Shown here: in pieces, positions 52,158 through 61,987 of the stretch
How positions within the stretch are numbered: the stretch's first letter is position 1
Layout of the letters: the number at the start of each line of letters is the position of its first letter
NCBI RefSeq assembly: GCF_014851765.1
Contig: NZ_JACVAI010000003.1
Span: 310,001 to 374,000 of the forward strand
Reading direction: 5' to 3'
DNA: 64,000 nt
DNA from: Pseudomonas sp. PDM04
Lineage (GTDB): Bacteria > Pseudomonadota > Gammaproteobacteria > Pseudomonadales > Pseudomonadaceae
Made by a program: the position numbers and the translations under genes
The notes under the pieces: model-generated
Seen by the model: only the letters and a program-made list of their open reading frames with translations
The model's database searches: none
What the model was told of the DNA's origin: nothing

Positions 52158-55100
52158 ATGAGCAAGGCCCCCACCCCTTCGTCCCTTGAGCAACTGTTCG
52201 ACTCGGTGCCCGGCAAGCGCAGCGCGAAGTCGCTCAAAAGCCGGGAGAAGTTCATCGAGCAGGGCGGTTCGGTGTTCGACATGGTGAAGATGGGGCACGC
52301 AGGGGTGGTGAAGACATTCGGCTTGCCCGAATCCGACGCACAGGCGCTGCTGGACCGCGCCACGAGCCTGGCCGTGCACACCGCCCGCGAATACCGCGAA
52401 CAGCGTCTGGTCCGACAGGGGCCGGCCAATCCGCTGCATCGAACCGGTATCAGGGCATTGGTCGATACACCGACCTTCGACGATTTGTTCGACCCCGACT
52501 GGGAAGGCGCCGCCCCGGTAGGCGCCCCGGACTCGAGCATCTCCCCGGCGGCGTATTTCGTGCGGCTGGTGATCCTGGCCCGGGACCTGGAAGCCCGTGC
52601 CGGGAACAATGCGGGTCTGATCAAGCTGGACACCCGGCGTCCTGACTTGACGCAGATGGTCATCGACACCACTAGCCTGTTTCAGATTCGCGCCAACGTC
52701 ACGCTGGTCAATGAAGTGCTGGAAGGTGTCATCAAGAAGGCCCTGTCGCCGGAGACGTTCAAGGATCAGTTAGTCGATGACTTTTTGCTGGAAGCCCGTT
52801 TTCCCCATCGCACCCTGCCATTCGAGTGGTACACCGAGCAGTACCGCCTGGTGCTGGACGAATACAAGTTGATGTTGGGTGATGTGGTGCGGGCGATCGA
52901 CCTGAGCGCGCCGTACTTCAAGCAGCCGGGGGTACGAGGAGATTTATCGGATGTTGCATTACACCAGTCGTGCAAGCTGGGCCCGCTGCAGCAGTTGTTG
53001 TTGACTGAAAATTTTCTGGTCGGAGAAACCGGGGCCGAGAAGTTTTACCTGGATAACTTTGGCTCGACCGACAAAAAACTGCAGGATTCGGTGCACTTCT
53101 GCGCCCAGACCGCGATTGATGCCGACAAGCTCACCTCATTGCTGTCGATTGAACAGCATGCACCTGCGCTATCGCCCAACGTCATCAGCAGCGCCCGGGC
53201 AGCGACTTCACCCAAGGACTTCGGCTCGGTGTACATCAATTTCGGCACCACCCCTGCAATGGGCTTATCCAAGCCGGAAAGCGGTCAAACCCGTTTGTTC
53301 TCCGAACACACACTCAACCGTTTCGAACGAATGAACCGAATCCTCCGGTTGAGCCGGTGGTTGGATTTGCCGCTGGACGAATGTGATCGCCTGGTGATGG
53401 CCGCGTTCAATGCCGAGCTGCGCGGTGACATTGCTGACCCTGTCGTCCGCCAACGTGAGTTGGCCAATGAGCCGTCCAGAATCACCAACAACACCCTGCG
53501 TGCCCTTGGCCTGTTTCAGGAGTTTCGTCTGCGATTCAAGTGCACCGCCGAACAGTTCGCTGCGCTGATCGACGAGATCAGCCCCTACGGGCGAGGGGAG
53601 AAGCGCTCGCAATTCGACCGTCTTTTCAACGCCCAGGCTTTGTTCGATACGCCGCTGCAACTGGATGACGGCAATTTTTACATCGATCCGCAAACCCGTG
53701 CCGACAAGCGCACCATCGATCAGATCTGCAGCAGCCTGGGGCTCAATCAGGAGACGTGGCGCTACCTCGCCCGTTTCGTGGCCAAGAGCTACAACCTCAG
53801 GGACCAACTAAGCCGTAGCCTGCCCGTGCTGTCGTCACTTTATCGTGTGGTGTTGCTGGCTTCGTTTCTGCGCATCAGTCCGATCGAACTGACGGCGTTG
53901 CTGGAAACCCTGAGCGACCGGGGCGGCAGCGAGGTGCTGCAGCGGGTGTTCGGGGAGACGCGTTTGCTGGTCAGCGGCACCCGGGGTCTGGGTGATGTGT
54001 TGAGTGTGATGCATGCCGTGCAGACCTGTGTTCAGTGGTTGCAGGAAAATGACCTGAGCGTGAGCTGGCTGGTGCAACACGTGGCGGAGGTGATTGCACC
54101 ACCCATGGCGACGGAAGCCGACGTGACGTTGCTGCAGGAGATCCACGGTCGGCTGCAACCGGTGCGACTCAGCGAAGAGGTGTTTCGCGGCGCGGGTGTG
54201 CCGGCCAACAATGACGGCACTGGTCGCGGCTGGTTGGTGTTGCTTGAGGAACTGGTGGACAGCGATGGCCTGGTATCAGGCCTGCCCAACGATGCGAACG
54301 ACTACGAGCGGGCTGTTGCGGAAGTCGACGCCGCCGTGCGTGAGTCCAATCTCCCGCTTGCCGCCGCCGACCGGGTCCGGCCGGTGATCCTTGCGCTGGT
54401 GCTGCAGGCGCGGGACGCCCAGAGCGCGGTGATCCAGGAAAGTCTGTCGGTGTATCTGAGCCTTACCCAGGACCTGGTGCTGCCTGTGCTCAAGTGGGTC
54501 GATACGGGTGGCGTCTACCTGCTGGTGAAAGAGACCATGCGCGCGCTCGCGGCGGTCACATCGGGAGCGGACAAGATCAATGTCGGCGACGATGTCCTTA
54601 ACTTGCTGGGGCATCTGCTGCGGCGTGCCACCGTCGTCAAGAAGCTCGCGCTGAGTTCGGCGATGTTGGTCGCCCTGACCACGCGGCGCAACTGGCAATG
54701 GTTCGGGCTGGCGAACTCGCAAGCCCTGAGCCTGAACACCCTGTATCAGTTGACCCTGTTCCAGCGGGTGGTGATCCACACAGGGCAGCCAGCGGAAAAA
54801 CTTCTGCACTACCTGGAACTGGTCAACGCGCTGCCGGCGACGCTGACGCCGGAGGATCTGCGGCTGGTGCGTGATTCCGCCGCCACTCAATTGGCCGCAG
54901 TGCTCAAATGGAGTGTGCGCGAAGTACTCGAGTGCATCCTTTATCTGAGCCCGACCATGCCTGTGGTAAGTGACCTGGCCGCCCTCGATGCCGTGTTGCG
55001 CATTCGTGCGCTGGCGACCCATAGCGGGCTGGATGCGCGCGCCATCATTCGCCTCGGCTCCCTCATGCCCAGTAGTGACAAACAGGCTTACCGCGAAGCG

Positions 55101-57269
55101 GCCGAACACGTTATCGAAAGTTTGTCTGAGTCCGCAATCCAGGGGCAGGTCCAGGAGATCGGTGAAGTCGGACAGAGCGTGACGCACGAAGTCAGGTGCG
55201 TGAACGACACTCTGATCGCCAACGTGACCAATCAGGTGGCGCTGATCGAACTGACGCTGCGTGATCTGGCCGGTCATGTCATGCCCAACATTACCGTGAG
55301 GTGGAGCGCCGATCGCCCAGGCCTGCTGGAAAATATTTCCATCACCGACCATGAGGGCCGCGCGGTGATCCGCTTCAAACCGAAAAAAGGACCCTGGATG
55401 GGGACGGTGCAGGTGAAGGGCACCTACGGCCTGGCGCAGGAGGTCTATGCACCGAAGATCGTTGTGGACTGTGAGGAGTTGACGCTGGACTTTGACCTGG
55501 ACTACGGAGCGGACCCGGAAGAAGACTTTCTGGCGGGCGGCCAGTCGTTTTTCCCCGTGGTGGTCCGCCTGGCCGATAAGCATTACAACCCGGGTATAGG
55601 TCGTACGGTGACCTTTTCCGGTCAGGGTGTCATGGCCAATCCGCCGGTGGCTATCACTGATGAAGACGGATTCGCCCGAACCTTGGTCAGCAGCCTCGAG
55701 CCCATTGAAAAAACCATGCTTCTGGCTACTTACAGCACCAAGGGCTCCAGGGTCATCAACAACATCACCTTTGTCGACAAACCGTCGATCAGGCTGCTGG
55801 AGGTGGCGTCGGTCGCCGTGTTCGGGCAACCCATGATATTGCGGGCCCATGTGGTAGGCCTGGCCAAACTGCCGTCGCCCAATGTCGAGGTCGAGTTGTT
55901 CGCCGACGGCGGTACGACGCCAGTCAAGCAAACCACCAACGACGATGGCATCGCCGAATTCAGCATCACCGCGCCGGCAGCGGGCGAACACACTTATACC
56001 GCCAAGGTCTCCCTGCATGAGCAACAGGTTGATGTGTTCGTGGCCAAGGCGGCTGTGATCCATGGTGAATCCGCAGAGTTCCTTTATCCGGTGGCCGGTG
56101 CGGGCACGGTCACCCTGTTGTGGGTCACCGTCAGGGAAGAGGCGCACAACCAGGCGCGGTTGATTCCCCAGTGCCCGGTGTTGTGGACGGTCACCGGGCC
56201 GGGCCGCAAAAAATCGGCGCCCGTCACCATCGCCACCGATGCCCTGGGGCGGTCGACCTTCCCGTTCGAGGTGGACGTGACCGGCAAATATACGGTCACA
56301 GCCTCTCTGCCGTCCGCGCCCACGGAAAAACGCACCTTTGCCCTCACTGTGGTGCCGGCCATCGACTGGACCTTCAAGCTGAGCGACCTGACCACCCCGG
56401 GCTTCATCACTGACAAACCGTTGCGTTTCATCAGGGGGCACCAGTACAAGCTCGAGATCGATTTGCCTACGGGTGTCGACCTCAAGGACGCCCGCGCCAT
56501 GCTGGCCTGGGACAGCGAGTTCTCGGCCAAGGGCCTGGGCATGTTGTTCACGCCGGCTACCGGCGCCTATGTGGTGATCGGCACCGAGACAACCCTTAGC
56601 TGGACCGTCGATTGCCAGGATCTGCGCAACGGGGCGTTCGACCTGATCTTCTATTGCAACCGCCTCGATCAGCGTCTGCTGCTGCCGGGACGACTGGATG
56701 CGTCTCCGCCGGTGATGGAGCAACCCAAGGATAAAGCCAAGGTTGAGATCATGCCGTTGTTGTACGGTCTTGGCAGCCCGTCGGCGCAGATCTTCGTCTT
56801 CGAGGGCAGGAACGGCGCGCTGTTGGCCAGGACCAGCGTGGGCGACGACGGCAATTGGGCGTTCAGATTCACCGAGCCGCTGCCACTGGGGCCGCATGTA
56901 TTTTCGGTCAAACAGCGGCATATCGACACCACCGAGGCGTGGGCGCCGGACGTGCACGTGGTTGTGGACGCCAACTTTGCCGAAATTCCAATCATCACCA
57001 GCCCGGCCTATGACAGCGTTGTTCCATTGGGCAGCTGGATCGAAGGCACCGGGCTGTCAGGTACTGAGGTGCGAATCGTCAAACAGGGCTCCCCCACGAC
57101 CATTTATGCACAAGGCATGGTCGAAGCCAACGGTCATTGGAGGGTGCAGTTCAAGCCTGATTTTGTCGCAGGCAGGTATGAATGCAGTGCGGGGTTATAT
57201 CAGGCAGACAAGATCATTTCAGGCTGGGTGAACCCGAGCTATTTCGTGACGTTCGAGGCCAACAGCTAG
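52158..57269 (+). CDS. Tc toxin A subunit, N-terminal part (TcaA-like, VRP1 and Ig-like array)
   Basis: A 1703-residue protein without signal peptide. The start resembles the VRP1/SpvA-like head of TcA proteins (FIEQGGSVFDMVKMG, then SPAAYFVRLVILARDLE near 130-150), followed by an alpha-helical shell to about residue 1010. From about 1020 to the end are at least six Ig-like beta units (for example FPVVVRLADKHYNPGIGRTV near 1135, then GQPMILRAHVVGLAKLPSPN near 1225), replacing the usual receptor-binding domains. AGGGAG precedes the ATG. It is the first gene of an operon with the TcaB-like gene 54 bp downstream; the pair corresponds to a TcA split in two, as in Photorhabdus tca. Ig-like units may determine host binding. 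Confidence 0.88.
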   Translation: MSKAPTPSSLEQLFDSVPGKRSAKSLKSREKFIEQGGSVFDMVKMGHAGVVKTFGLPESDAQALLDRATSLAVHTAREYREQRLVRQGPANPLHRTGIRALVDTPTFDDLFDPDWEGAAPVGAPDSSISPAAYFVRLVILARDLEARAGNNAGLIKLDTRRPDLTQMVIDTTSLFQIRANVTLVNEVLEGVIKKALSPETFKDQLVDDFLLEARFPHRTLPFEWYTEQYRLVLDEYKLMLGDVVRAIDLSAPYFKQPGVRGDLSDVALHQSCKLGPLQQLLLTENFLVGETGAEKFYLDNFGSTDKKLQDSVHFCAQTAIDADKLTSLLSIEQHAPALSPNVISSARAATSPKDFGSVYINFGTTPAMGLSKPESGQTRLFSEHTLNRFERMNRILRLSRWLDLPLDECDRLVMAAFNAELRGDIADPVVRQRELANEPSRITNNTLRALGLFQEFRLRFKCTAEQFAALIDEISPYGRGEKRSQFDRLFNAQALFDTPLQLDDGNFYIDPQTRADKRTIDQICSSLGLNQETWRYLARFVAKSYNLRDQLSRSLPVLSSLYRVVLLASFLRISPIELTALLETLSDRGGSEVLQRVFGETRLLVSGTRGLGDVLSVMHAVQTCVQWLQENDLSVSWLVQHVAEVIAPPMATEADVTLLQEIHGRLQPVRLSEEVFRGAGVPANNDGTGRGWLVLLEELVDSDGLVSGLPNDANDYERAVAEVDAAVRESNLPLAAADRVRPVILALVLQARDAQSAVIQESLSVYLSLTQDLVLPVLKWVDTGGVYLLVKETMRALAAVTSGADKINVGDDVLNLLGHLLRRATVVKKLALSSAMLVALTTRRNWQWFGLANSQALSLNTLYQLTLFQRVVIHTGQPAEKLLHYLELVNALPATLTPEDLRLVRDSAATQLAAVLKWSVREVLECILYLSPTMPVVSDLAALDAVLRIRALATHSGLDARAIIRLGSLMPSSDKQAYREAAEHVIESLSESAIQGQVQEIGEVGQSVTHEVRCVNDTLIANVTNQVALIELTLRDLAGHVMPNITVRWSADRPGLLENISITDHEGRAVIRFKPKKGPWMGTVQVKGTYGLAQEVYAPKIVVDCEELTLDFDLDYGADPEEDFLAGGQSFFPVVVRLADKHYNPGIGRTVTFSGQGVMANPPVAITDEDGFARTLVSSLEPIEKTMLLATYSTKGSRVINNITFVDKPSIRLLEVASVAVFGQPMILRAHVVGLAKLPSPNVEVELFADGGTTPVKQTTNDDGIAEFSITAPAAGEHTYTAKVSLHEQQVDVFVAKAAVIHGESAEFLYPVAGAGTVTLLWVTVREEAHNQARLIPQCPVLWTVTGPGRKKSAPVTIATDALGRSTFPFEVDVTGKYTVTASLPSAPTEKRTFALTVVPAIDWTFKLSDLTTPGFITDKPLRFIRGHQYKLEIDLPTGVDLKDARAMLAWDSEFSAKGLGMLFTPATGAYVVIGTETTLSWTVDCQDLRNGAFDLIFYCNRLDQRLLLPGRLDASPPVMEQPKDKAKVEIMPLLYGLGSPSAQIFVFEGRNGALLARTSVGDDGNWAFRFTEPLPLGPHVFSVKQRHIDTTEAWAPDVHVVVDANFAEIPIITSPAYDSVVPLGSWIEGTGLSGTEVRIVKQGSPTTIYAQGMVEANGHWRVQFKPDFVAGRYECSAGLYQADKIISGWVNPSYFVTFEANS

Positions 57270-57323
57270 ACATTCGAGCCGGGGCTTAGGCGCCTCGACC
57301 CAACGCATTCCAGGAGTAGAACA

Positions 57324-60300
57324 ATGGACAAGTCCATCATGGGTACATTGGAAGAACGTCGTTGCGCCGCCCTGGCCGATTATTACCTGGGGCATGTGGC
57401 GCCAGAAGATACGAACCTCCAGGGCATGACGCTCACCAACCTAGACGAACTCTACGAATACTTGCTGCTCGACACCCAGGTCGGCCAGCAACCGCAGACC
57501 TCGTGCGTGGCCGAAGCGATCGCCTGCCTCCAGCAATACATCGGTGCGATCTACGGCGGCATGGAAGCCGGGCATACGGCGGAGTACTCCCACGATGAAC
57601 TGTTGGCGTGGCACCAGCAATACAGCAACATCAGTGACTGGGCCGGTCGTCAGATGCTGAGTGATTACCCGGAGAACTGGATAAACCCCACGTTGCGCCT
57701 GCACAAGTCCGAACCGTTCAAGGAGCTGGAAAACAACCTCGCTCAAGCCAGCCTGAAGGACGAGTCGATCCAGGTGGCGTTGTATGAGCATCTGAAGAAA
57801 TTCGAAGAAGTGTGCAACCTGGAGATGATCGCCGGCTACATCGACAGTATCGATGGCAGCGGGAGCGAAAAGGGCACGACGTTCAAAAACGCCGATTACT
57901 ACTTTCTGGGGCAGGAACGGGTGCAGCCACGGGGTTATTACTGGCGCAAGGCCCGCGTAGAAGTCAATGAGAACAGTACGTTTATCGACCCGGCATCGTG
58001 GACGCAATGGCAGCCAGTGGATATACCCGCGGCGCCCAATCGGATAGCGATCAAACCGATTTTTTTCGCCGGGCGTTTAACGATCGTTCAAGTGGAAGGC
58101 GTGCTACTTGAAATCGATAACTTGGCCAGCAAATGGCAGTTTGATTTCTCGGTCTCTTCCCTCGGTGTGAACGGCGTGTGGTCGACGCCTTTGAAGATCC
58201 ATTCTTTGACGGAGCCTGTGGGGAGATTTTATCCAGAACGTACGCAGTTAGTAGCAGTCAATTTTGTCGGGGACAGGGCAACGGAGGATCAGCTGGCAGT
58301 GTGTATGCTCATTACGCCGAATGCTGGCCACGACTTGTCGGCCTACGCGTTCGCCTCGCTCAACGCGCTCTTCGATCCTGTCCCCATGGACAAACTGGCG
58401 CTGATAGACCTTGTGTTGCAAAACTTCGGTCTGGACGGTCTATTGCAGCACCATTTGATAAAAGACGCCGTCGTCACCTTGGAGAATGTACCGAAAATCC
58501 TCAAGGAGGAATCCGGTGCCCAATTCCTCGACCTGAGGCCGTTGGCGATCCCTGACCTGTTGTGGGTGCGCCTGAACTCCCTGTTTGGTCCTGAGCTGGT
58601 GGTGAAAGCAGCGATTTCCATCGACGAGGTGCTGTCGCTGGCGACCCAGAATACCCTTGAGCCCCAGCCACCCGATGTCACCCCGGAAATGGCACCGATC
58701 GATTTCAACGGTGCCCATGGTTATTTCTACTGGGAGTTGTTCTTTCACCTGCCCTACCTGATCGCCCATCGCTTGTACGAGGAGCGCAACTTCCTGGAAG
58801 CGCAACGCTGGTTCCACTACATCTTCAACCCGCAAATTCGCACTAAGCGCCCGGGGGAAACAGATCCCAGCAAAGGGTATTGGTTCTCCCGTCCAATGCT
58901 GGAAGACGGCTATATCGGTTTTGAAAGCAAGGGGTTGGCGGATCCGGACGCCATCGCCTTTTCCAAGCGTATTCACTACCGCAAAGCGATTTTCATGGGC
59001 TACGTTCGCTGCATCATTGCCCACGCCGACACTTATTACCGGCGCCTGACCCGCGACGGCCTGGTGGCGGCGAAACAGCAATACATTCGTGCCCTGTCAC
59101 TCATGGGGCCTGCGCCTTCCGCCAAGGCGATGAGCCACTGGGTACCGAATTCTGCCGACGGCATCCTCAAAGCCAAATCCGAAGCGGTCTTGGCACTGGA
59201 AACTTTCGCCGGCACCCTCAGTGTCGACGTCGGTAACTTGCCCGCCCGCGTCGAGGGCACGCCGGATTTCGAGATCCTTTCGCTGGAAGGCGTGTTCCGG
59301 CCCTTCGTCAATGAACAACTGCTCGACACCTGGCAGTACATCGACCAGTGCCTGTGGAACATGCGTCATAACCTGACCATCGATGGCAAGGTGATGGACT
59401 TGGAACTCTACGCCTCGCCGACCGATCCATCGGGAGCGAGTCGCGCTCAATCCGGTGGGGCATCCGGAGCGATGCGCAATGCGGGTGGCTGGAAGACCAT
59501 CCCTCATTACCGCTTCCGAGCCATGATGACAACGGCTCAAGGCGCGGTGCAAACCCTGATCGGGCTCGGTCGGGAAGTGCGTCAACTCATGGAACAGCGT
59601 GATCGCGGGCAGCTCGAGGAGTTGCAACAAAGCCATGTCATTGCGCTGGGGGCGCACGCCAAAACCATTCAGGAGGAAGCGATCAAGCAGGTCGAAGCGT
59701 CGTTGAAGGGTTTGAAAGAGAGTCAGAAAATGGTTGAGGAGCGTGCAAACCACTACAGGGACATGCGTGACAGTGGGCTGAACCAACTCGAATGGGCGGG
59801 CGATCTTTTGACTCTTACGGGCAAGTTGGGCAGCGCTTCCGCCGCCGTGCCGCTGATCGTCGGAGGGGGGATGAAGTCGTTACCGAGACTGTTCGGCATG
59901 ATCACTGACGTCGGCAACTGGGGGGAGAACCCGGTGGCGGCCAGCGGTGCCATTGGGCTGCTCTCCGGTGTCATGTATGCAGCGGGCGAAGCCGCACAGC
60001 GAACCGCTTACTACATTCGCCGCGATCAGGAGTGGAGTTTTCTGCAAAATCAGGCCAACAGCGAACTGCGGGTGCTCGACGAACAAGTCATGGCTCAGCA
60101 ACACGCCCTCAACGCTGCTCGGGCCAGCCTGGCGCAAACGCAAAAGGCTAACGAGCACGCCCAAGAGATCTACTCCTTCTACAAGACCCGGGCGACCAAC
60201 GTCGAACTCTATCGCTGGCTGCTGGGCCAGATGGCCACGCTGTACTTCCAGGCCTATGACGCGGTGGTCGGGTTGTGCCTGAGTGCCGAGGCCAGTTTCC

Positions 60301-61046
60301 AGTACGAGATGGGCGATTTCGATACTCAGGTGATCCGGCCCAACGTGTGGATGGATCACCGCCACGGCCTGAGCGCGGGTGAGTCGATGCTGCTCGACCT
60401 GCTGCGCCTGGAACGCATGTACCTGGAGCGCAACGAGCGGCGGCTGGAGCTGACCAAGACCATTTCCCTGCGCCAGTTGTTCGAGCAGGGCGCGTCTGTG
60501 CGGGCGACCTCCTGGGACGATGTGATCACTTCCCTCAAGGCCGGCAAGCTCGATTTTACGTTTTCCCAACGCTTGTTCGACAGCGATTACCCCGGCCACT
60601 ATTGCCGGCAGATCACGGCGGTTTCACTGTCCTTGCCGGCAGTGCTGAGTGCCTATCAAGACGTGCGTGCGATTCTCACGCAAACCGGCAGCCTCACGGT
60701 GCACAAGGCCGATGTCGACACGCTGGACTATCTCTATGGCGACGGGGAAGACATGCCGCCCAGCGGTATTTTCCTCAATCCGAGGGTCAATCAGCAGGTG
60801 GGGATGAGCCAGGGGGTGGATGATTTCGGCCTGCACCAGATGATGTTCGGGGATGAGCGATACCTGCCTTTCGAAGGCACCGGTGCAATATCTAACTGGC
60901 GGCTGGAGTTACCGCGCTCGACCTCCGAGGAGCAGGCCAGACTGATCGATAGCCTGACCGACATCATCGTGCAGGTGCGGTATCTGGCCAAAGTAGGCAA
61001 TACGGCTTACACCCAGGCAGTGTTGGAGCGGCTCGAAACCCCCTGA
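57324..61046 (+). CDS. Tc toxin A subunit, C-terminal part (TcaB-like, pore and TcB-binding domain)
   Basis: A 1240-residue protein. It has the neuraminidase-like/ABC-toxin region (HQQYSNISDWAGRQMLSDYP near 95, ADYYFLGQERVQPRGYYWRKA near 190, HGYFYWELFFHLPYLIAHRL near 468, EAQRWFHYIFNP), long coiled coils flanking a hydrophobic tip (coil near 745-815, GSASAAVPLIVGGGMKSLP near 835) that would form the translocation channel, and the C-terminal TcB-binding domain (YSFYKTRATNVELYRWLLGQ near 950, HRHGLSAGESMLLDLLRLER near 1012). AGGAG precedes the ATG. Together with the preceding gene it makes a complete TcA pentamer subunit; TcB is encoded at 37655-42298. Confidence 0.92.
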   Translation: MDKSIMGTLEERRCAALADYYLGHVAPEDTNLQGMTLTNLDELYEYLLLDTQVGQQPQTSCVAEAIACLQQYIGAIYGGMEAGHTAEYSHDELLAWHQQYSNISDWAGRQMLSDYPENWINPTLRLHKSEPFKELENNLAQASLKDESIQVALYEHLKKFEEVCNLEMIAGYIDSIDGSGSEKGTTFKNADYYFLGQERVQPRGYYWRKARVEVNENSTFIDPASWTQWQPVDIPAAPNRIAIKPIFFAGRLTIVQVEGVLLEIDNLASKWQFDFSVSSLGVNGVWSTPLKIHSLTEPVGRFYPERTQLVAVNFVGDRATEDQLAVCMLITPNAGHDLSAYAFASLNALFDPVPMDKLALIDLVLQNFGLDGLLQHHLIKDAVVTLENVPKILKEESGAQFLDLRPLAIPDLLWVRLNSLFGPELVVKAAISIDEVLSLATQNTLEPQPPDVTPEMAPIDFNGAHGYFYWELFFHLPYLIAHRLYEERNFLEAQRWFHYIFNPQIRTKRPGETDPSKGYWFSRPMLEDGYIGFESKGLADPDAIAFSKRIHYRKAIFMGYVRCIIAHADTYYRRLTRDGLVAAKQQYIRALSLMGPAPSAKAMSHWVPNSADGILKAKSEAVLALETFAGTLSVDVGNLPARVEGTPDFEILSLEGVFRPFVNEQLLDTWQYIDQCLWNMRHNLTIDGKVMDLELYASPTDPSGASRAQSGGASGAMRNAGGWKTIPHYRFRAMMTTAQGAVQTLIGLGREVRQLMEQRDRGQLEELQQSHVIALGAHAKTIQEEAIKQVEASLKGLKESQKMVEERANHYRDMRDSGLNQLEWAGDLLTLTGKLGSASAAVPLIVGGGMKSLPRLFGMITDVGNWGENPVAASGAIGLLSGVMYAAGEAAQRTAYYIRRDQEWSFLQNQANSELRVLDEQVMAQQHALNAARASLAQTQKANEHAQEIYSFYKTRATNVELYRWLLGQMATLYFQAYDAVVGLCLSAEASFQYEMGDFDTQVIRPNVWMDHRHGLSAGESMLLDLLRLERMYLERNERRLELTKTISLRQLFEQGASVRATSWDDVITSLKAGKLDFTFSQRLFDSDYPGHYCRQITAVSLSLPAVLSAYQDVRAILTQTGSLTVHKADVDTLDYLYGDGEDMPPSGIFLNPRVNQQVGMSQGVDDFGLHQMMFGDERYLPFEGTGAISNWRLELPRSTSEEQARLIDSLTDIIVQVRYLAKVGNTAYTQAVLERLETP

Positions 61047-61121
61047 AGCCCTGCGGGCATGGCGCTGGCAAAATCCCCGAGGATTGGCTTCGGGCACGCG
61101 GAACATGTGGAGGTGAGCATC

Positions 61122-61652
61122 ATGACTGACGAAGAAATCAAGGGACGCAACCTGGTGCAGAGGGGGCGCTTTCCCTCGGACTGGAAAACCTTCTGGACAC
61201 ATGACGGCGTGGGCAACGCCGTGGTATCCACCGATCCCCTTTATGACTATTACCTGATGATGAACAGGTTGGCAAAGGTCACACAGGTCATCGAAACGCC
61301 CGTTTTCACCCCGGCACAGATGACGGGCGTGGTCTTCCGAATCGCCTTTGTCTATGAAAACTATCACGATGGCGGGAATTCAAAAGTCGTGTTGACCACG
61401 ACCAGTGGAAAGGTCACACCCATCGATTTGAGTGGCAAGATCCCTGAACAGCCGCAGGCTGACTGGAACCCCTTCCCCTACCTCACCATCGAAGGTATGA
61501 CCTCAGCGGACAAGGATTTGACCGTCGACCTGCACGGCTCTGACCTGGCCGGTTCGAGTGGGCTGCGGATCACCGACATCGATGTTGACGTGCGGCTGGT
61601 CCCGCTGGTGCTGGAAAAAATCCAGCTCGATGACCGGGTGTATGAGCCGTAA
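61122..61652 (+). CDS. Tc operon accessory protein of unknown function, 176 residues
   Basis: A soluble beta-rich protein without signal peptide. The N-terminus NLVQRGRFPSDWKTFWTHDG resembles the opening strand of carbohydrate-binding jelly-roll domains, and the rest (VVFRIAFVYENYHDGGNSKVVL, then DLTVDLHGSDLAGSSGLRITD) fits a beta-sandwich. GGAGGTGAGC precedes the ATG at 61122, 75 bp after the TcaB-like stop, so it is probably the third gene of the operon. It may be a lectin-like partner or chaperone of the toxin; both ideas are inference from fold and position. Confidence 0.75.
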   Translation: MTDEEIKGRNLVQRGRFPSDWKTFWTHDGVGNAVVSTDPLYDYYLMMNRLAKVTQVIETPVFTPAQMTGVVFRIAFVYENYHDGGNSKVVLTTTSGKVTPIDLSGKIPEQPQADWNPFPYLTIEGMTSADKDLTVDLHGSDLAGSSGLRITDIDVDVRLVPLVLEKIQLDDRVYEP

Positions 61653-61675
61653 TCACTGAAGGTTGTTTTGTTTCA

Positions 61676-61708
61676 ACCGGCCCGTTCCGACGAAGGGGCC
61701 GGTGGTTT
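61676..61708 (+). terminator. Possible terminator of the TcA operon
   Basis: Stem ACCGGCCC (61676-61683)/GGGCCGGT (61696-61703) with a 12-nt loop, followed by GGTTTC. The T-run is short, so termination may be partial. Confidence 0.45.
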
Positions 61709-61732
61709 CAATAACATTCAAACGACCCGACA

Positions 61733-61987
61733 CTAAACCGCGCCGTTCGCCTGCTGGTTCTCCAGCGATTTCTCCACCAGCATCAAGCCAAACTCACTCA
61801 TCTGGTGAATCATCACGGCCATGCGCCGTGCCTTGTCGTCGAGGCTGTCGGCCAGGTCGAGCAGCAGGTCGTTGACCGAGCAAAAGGTTTCGAATGCCTG
61901 GATGGTGATGGAGCGGGGATCGGCGTTGGGGTCGACGGTGAGCATCGACAGGCCGTGTTCTGAAGAATTGACTGTGTGCTTGGGCAT
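61733..61987 (-). CDS. Small DUF6124-type protein
   Basis: An 84-residue acidic protein (MPKHTVNSSEHGLSMLTVDP, then SVNDLLLDLADSLDDKARRM and EFGLMLVEKSLENQ). It resembles the DUF6124/DUF3077 group of small helical Pseudomonas proteins, often near exported or stress genes. GAGG lies 8 nt before the ATG at 61987. It converges with the TcA operon and lacks the shared motif. Function unknown. Confidence 0.7.
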   Translation of the reverse strand: MPKHTVNSSEHGLSMLTVDPNADPRSITIQAFETFCSVNDLLLDLADSLDDKARRMAVMIHQMSEFGLMLVEKSLENQQANGAV

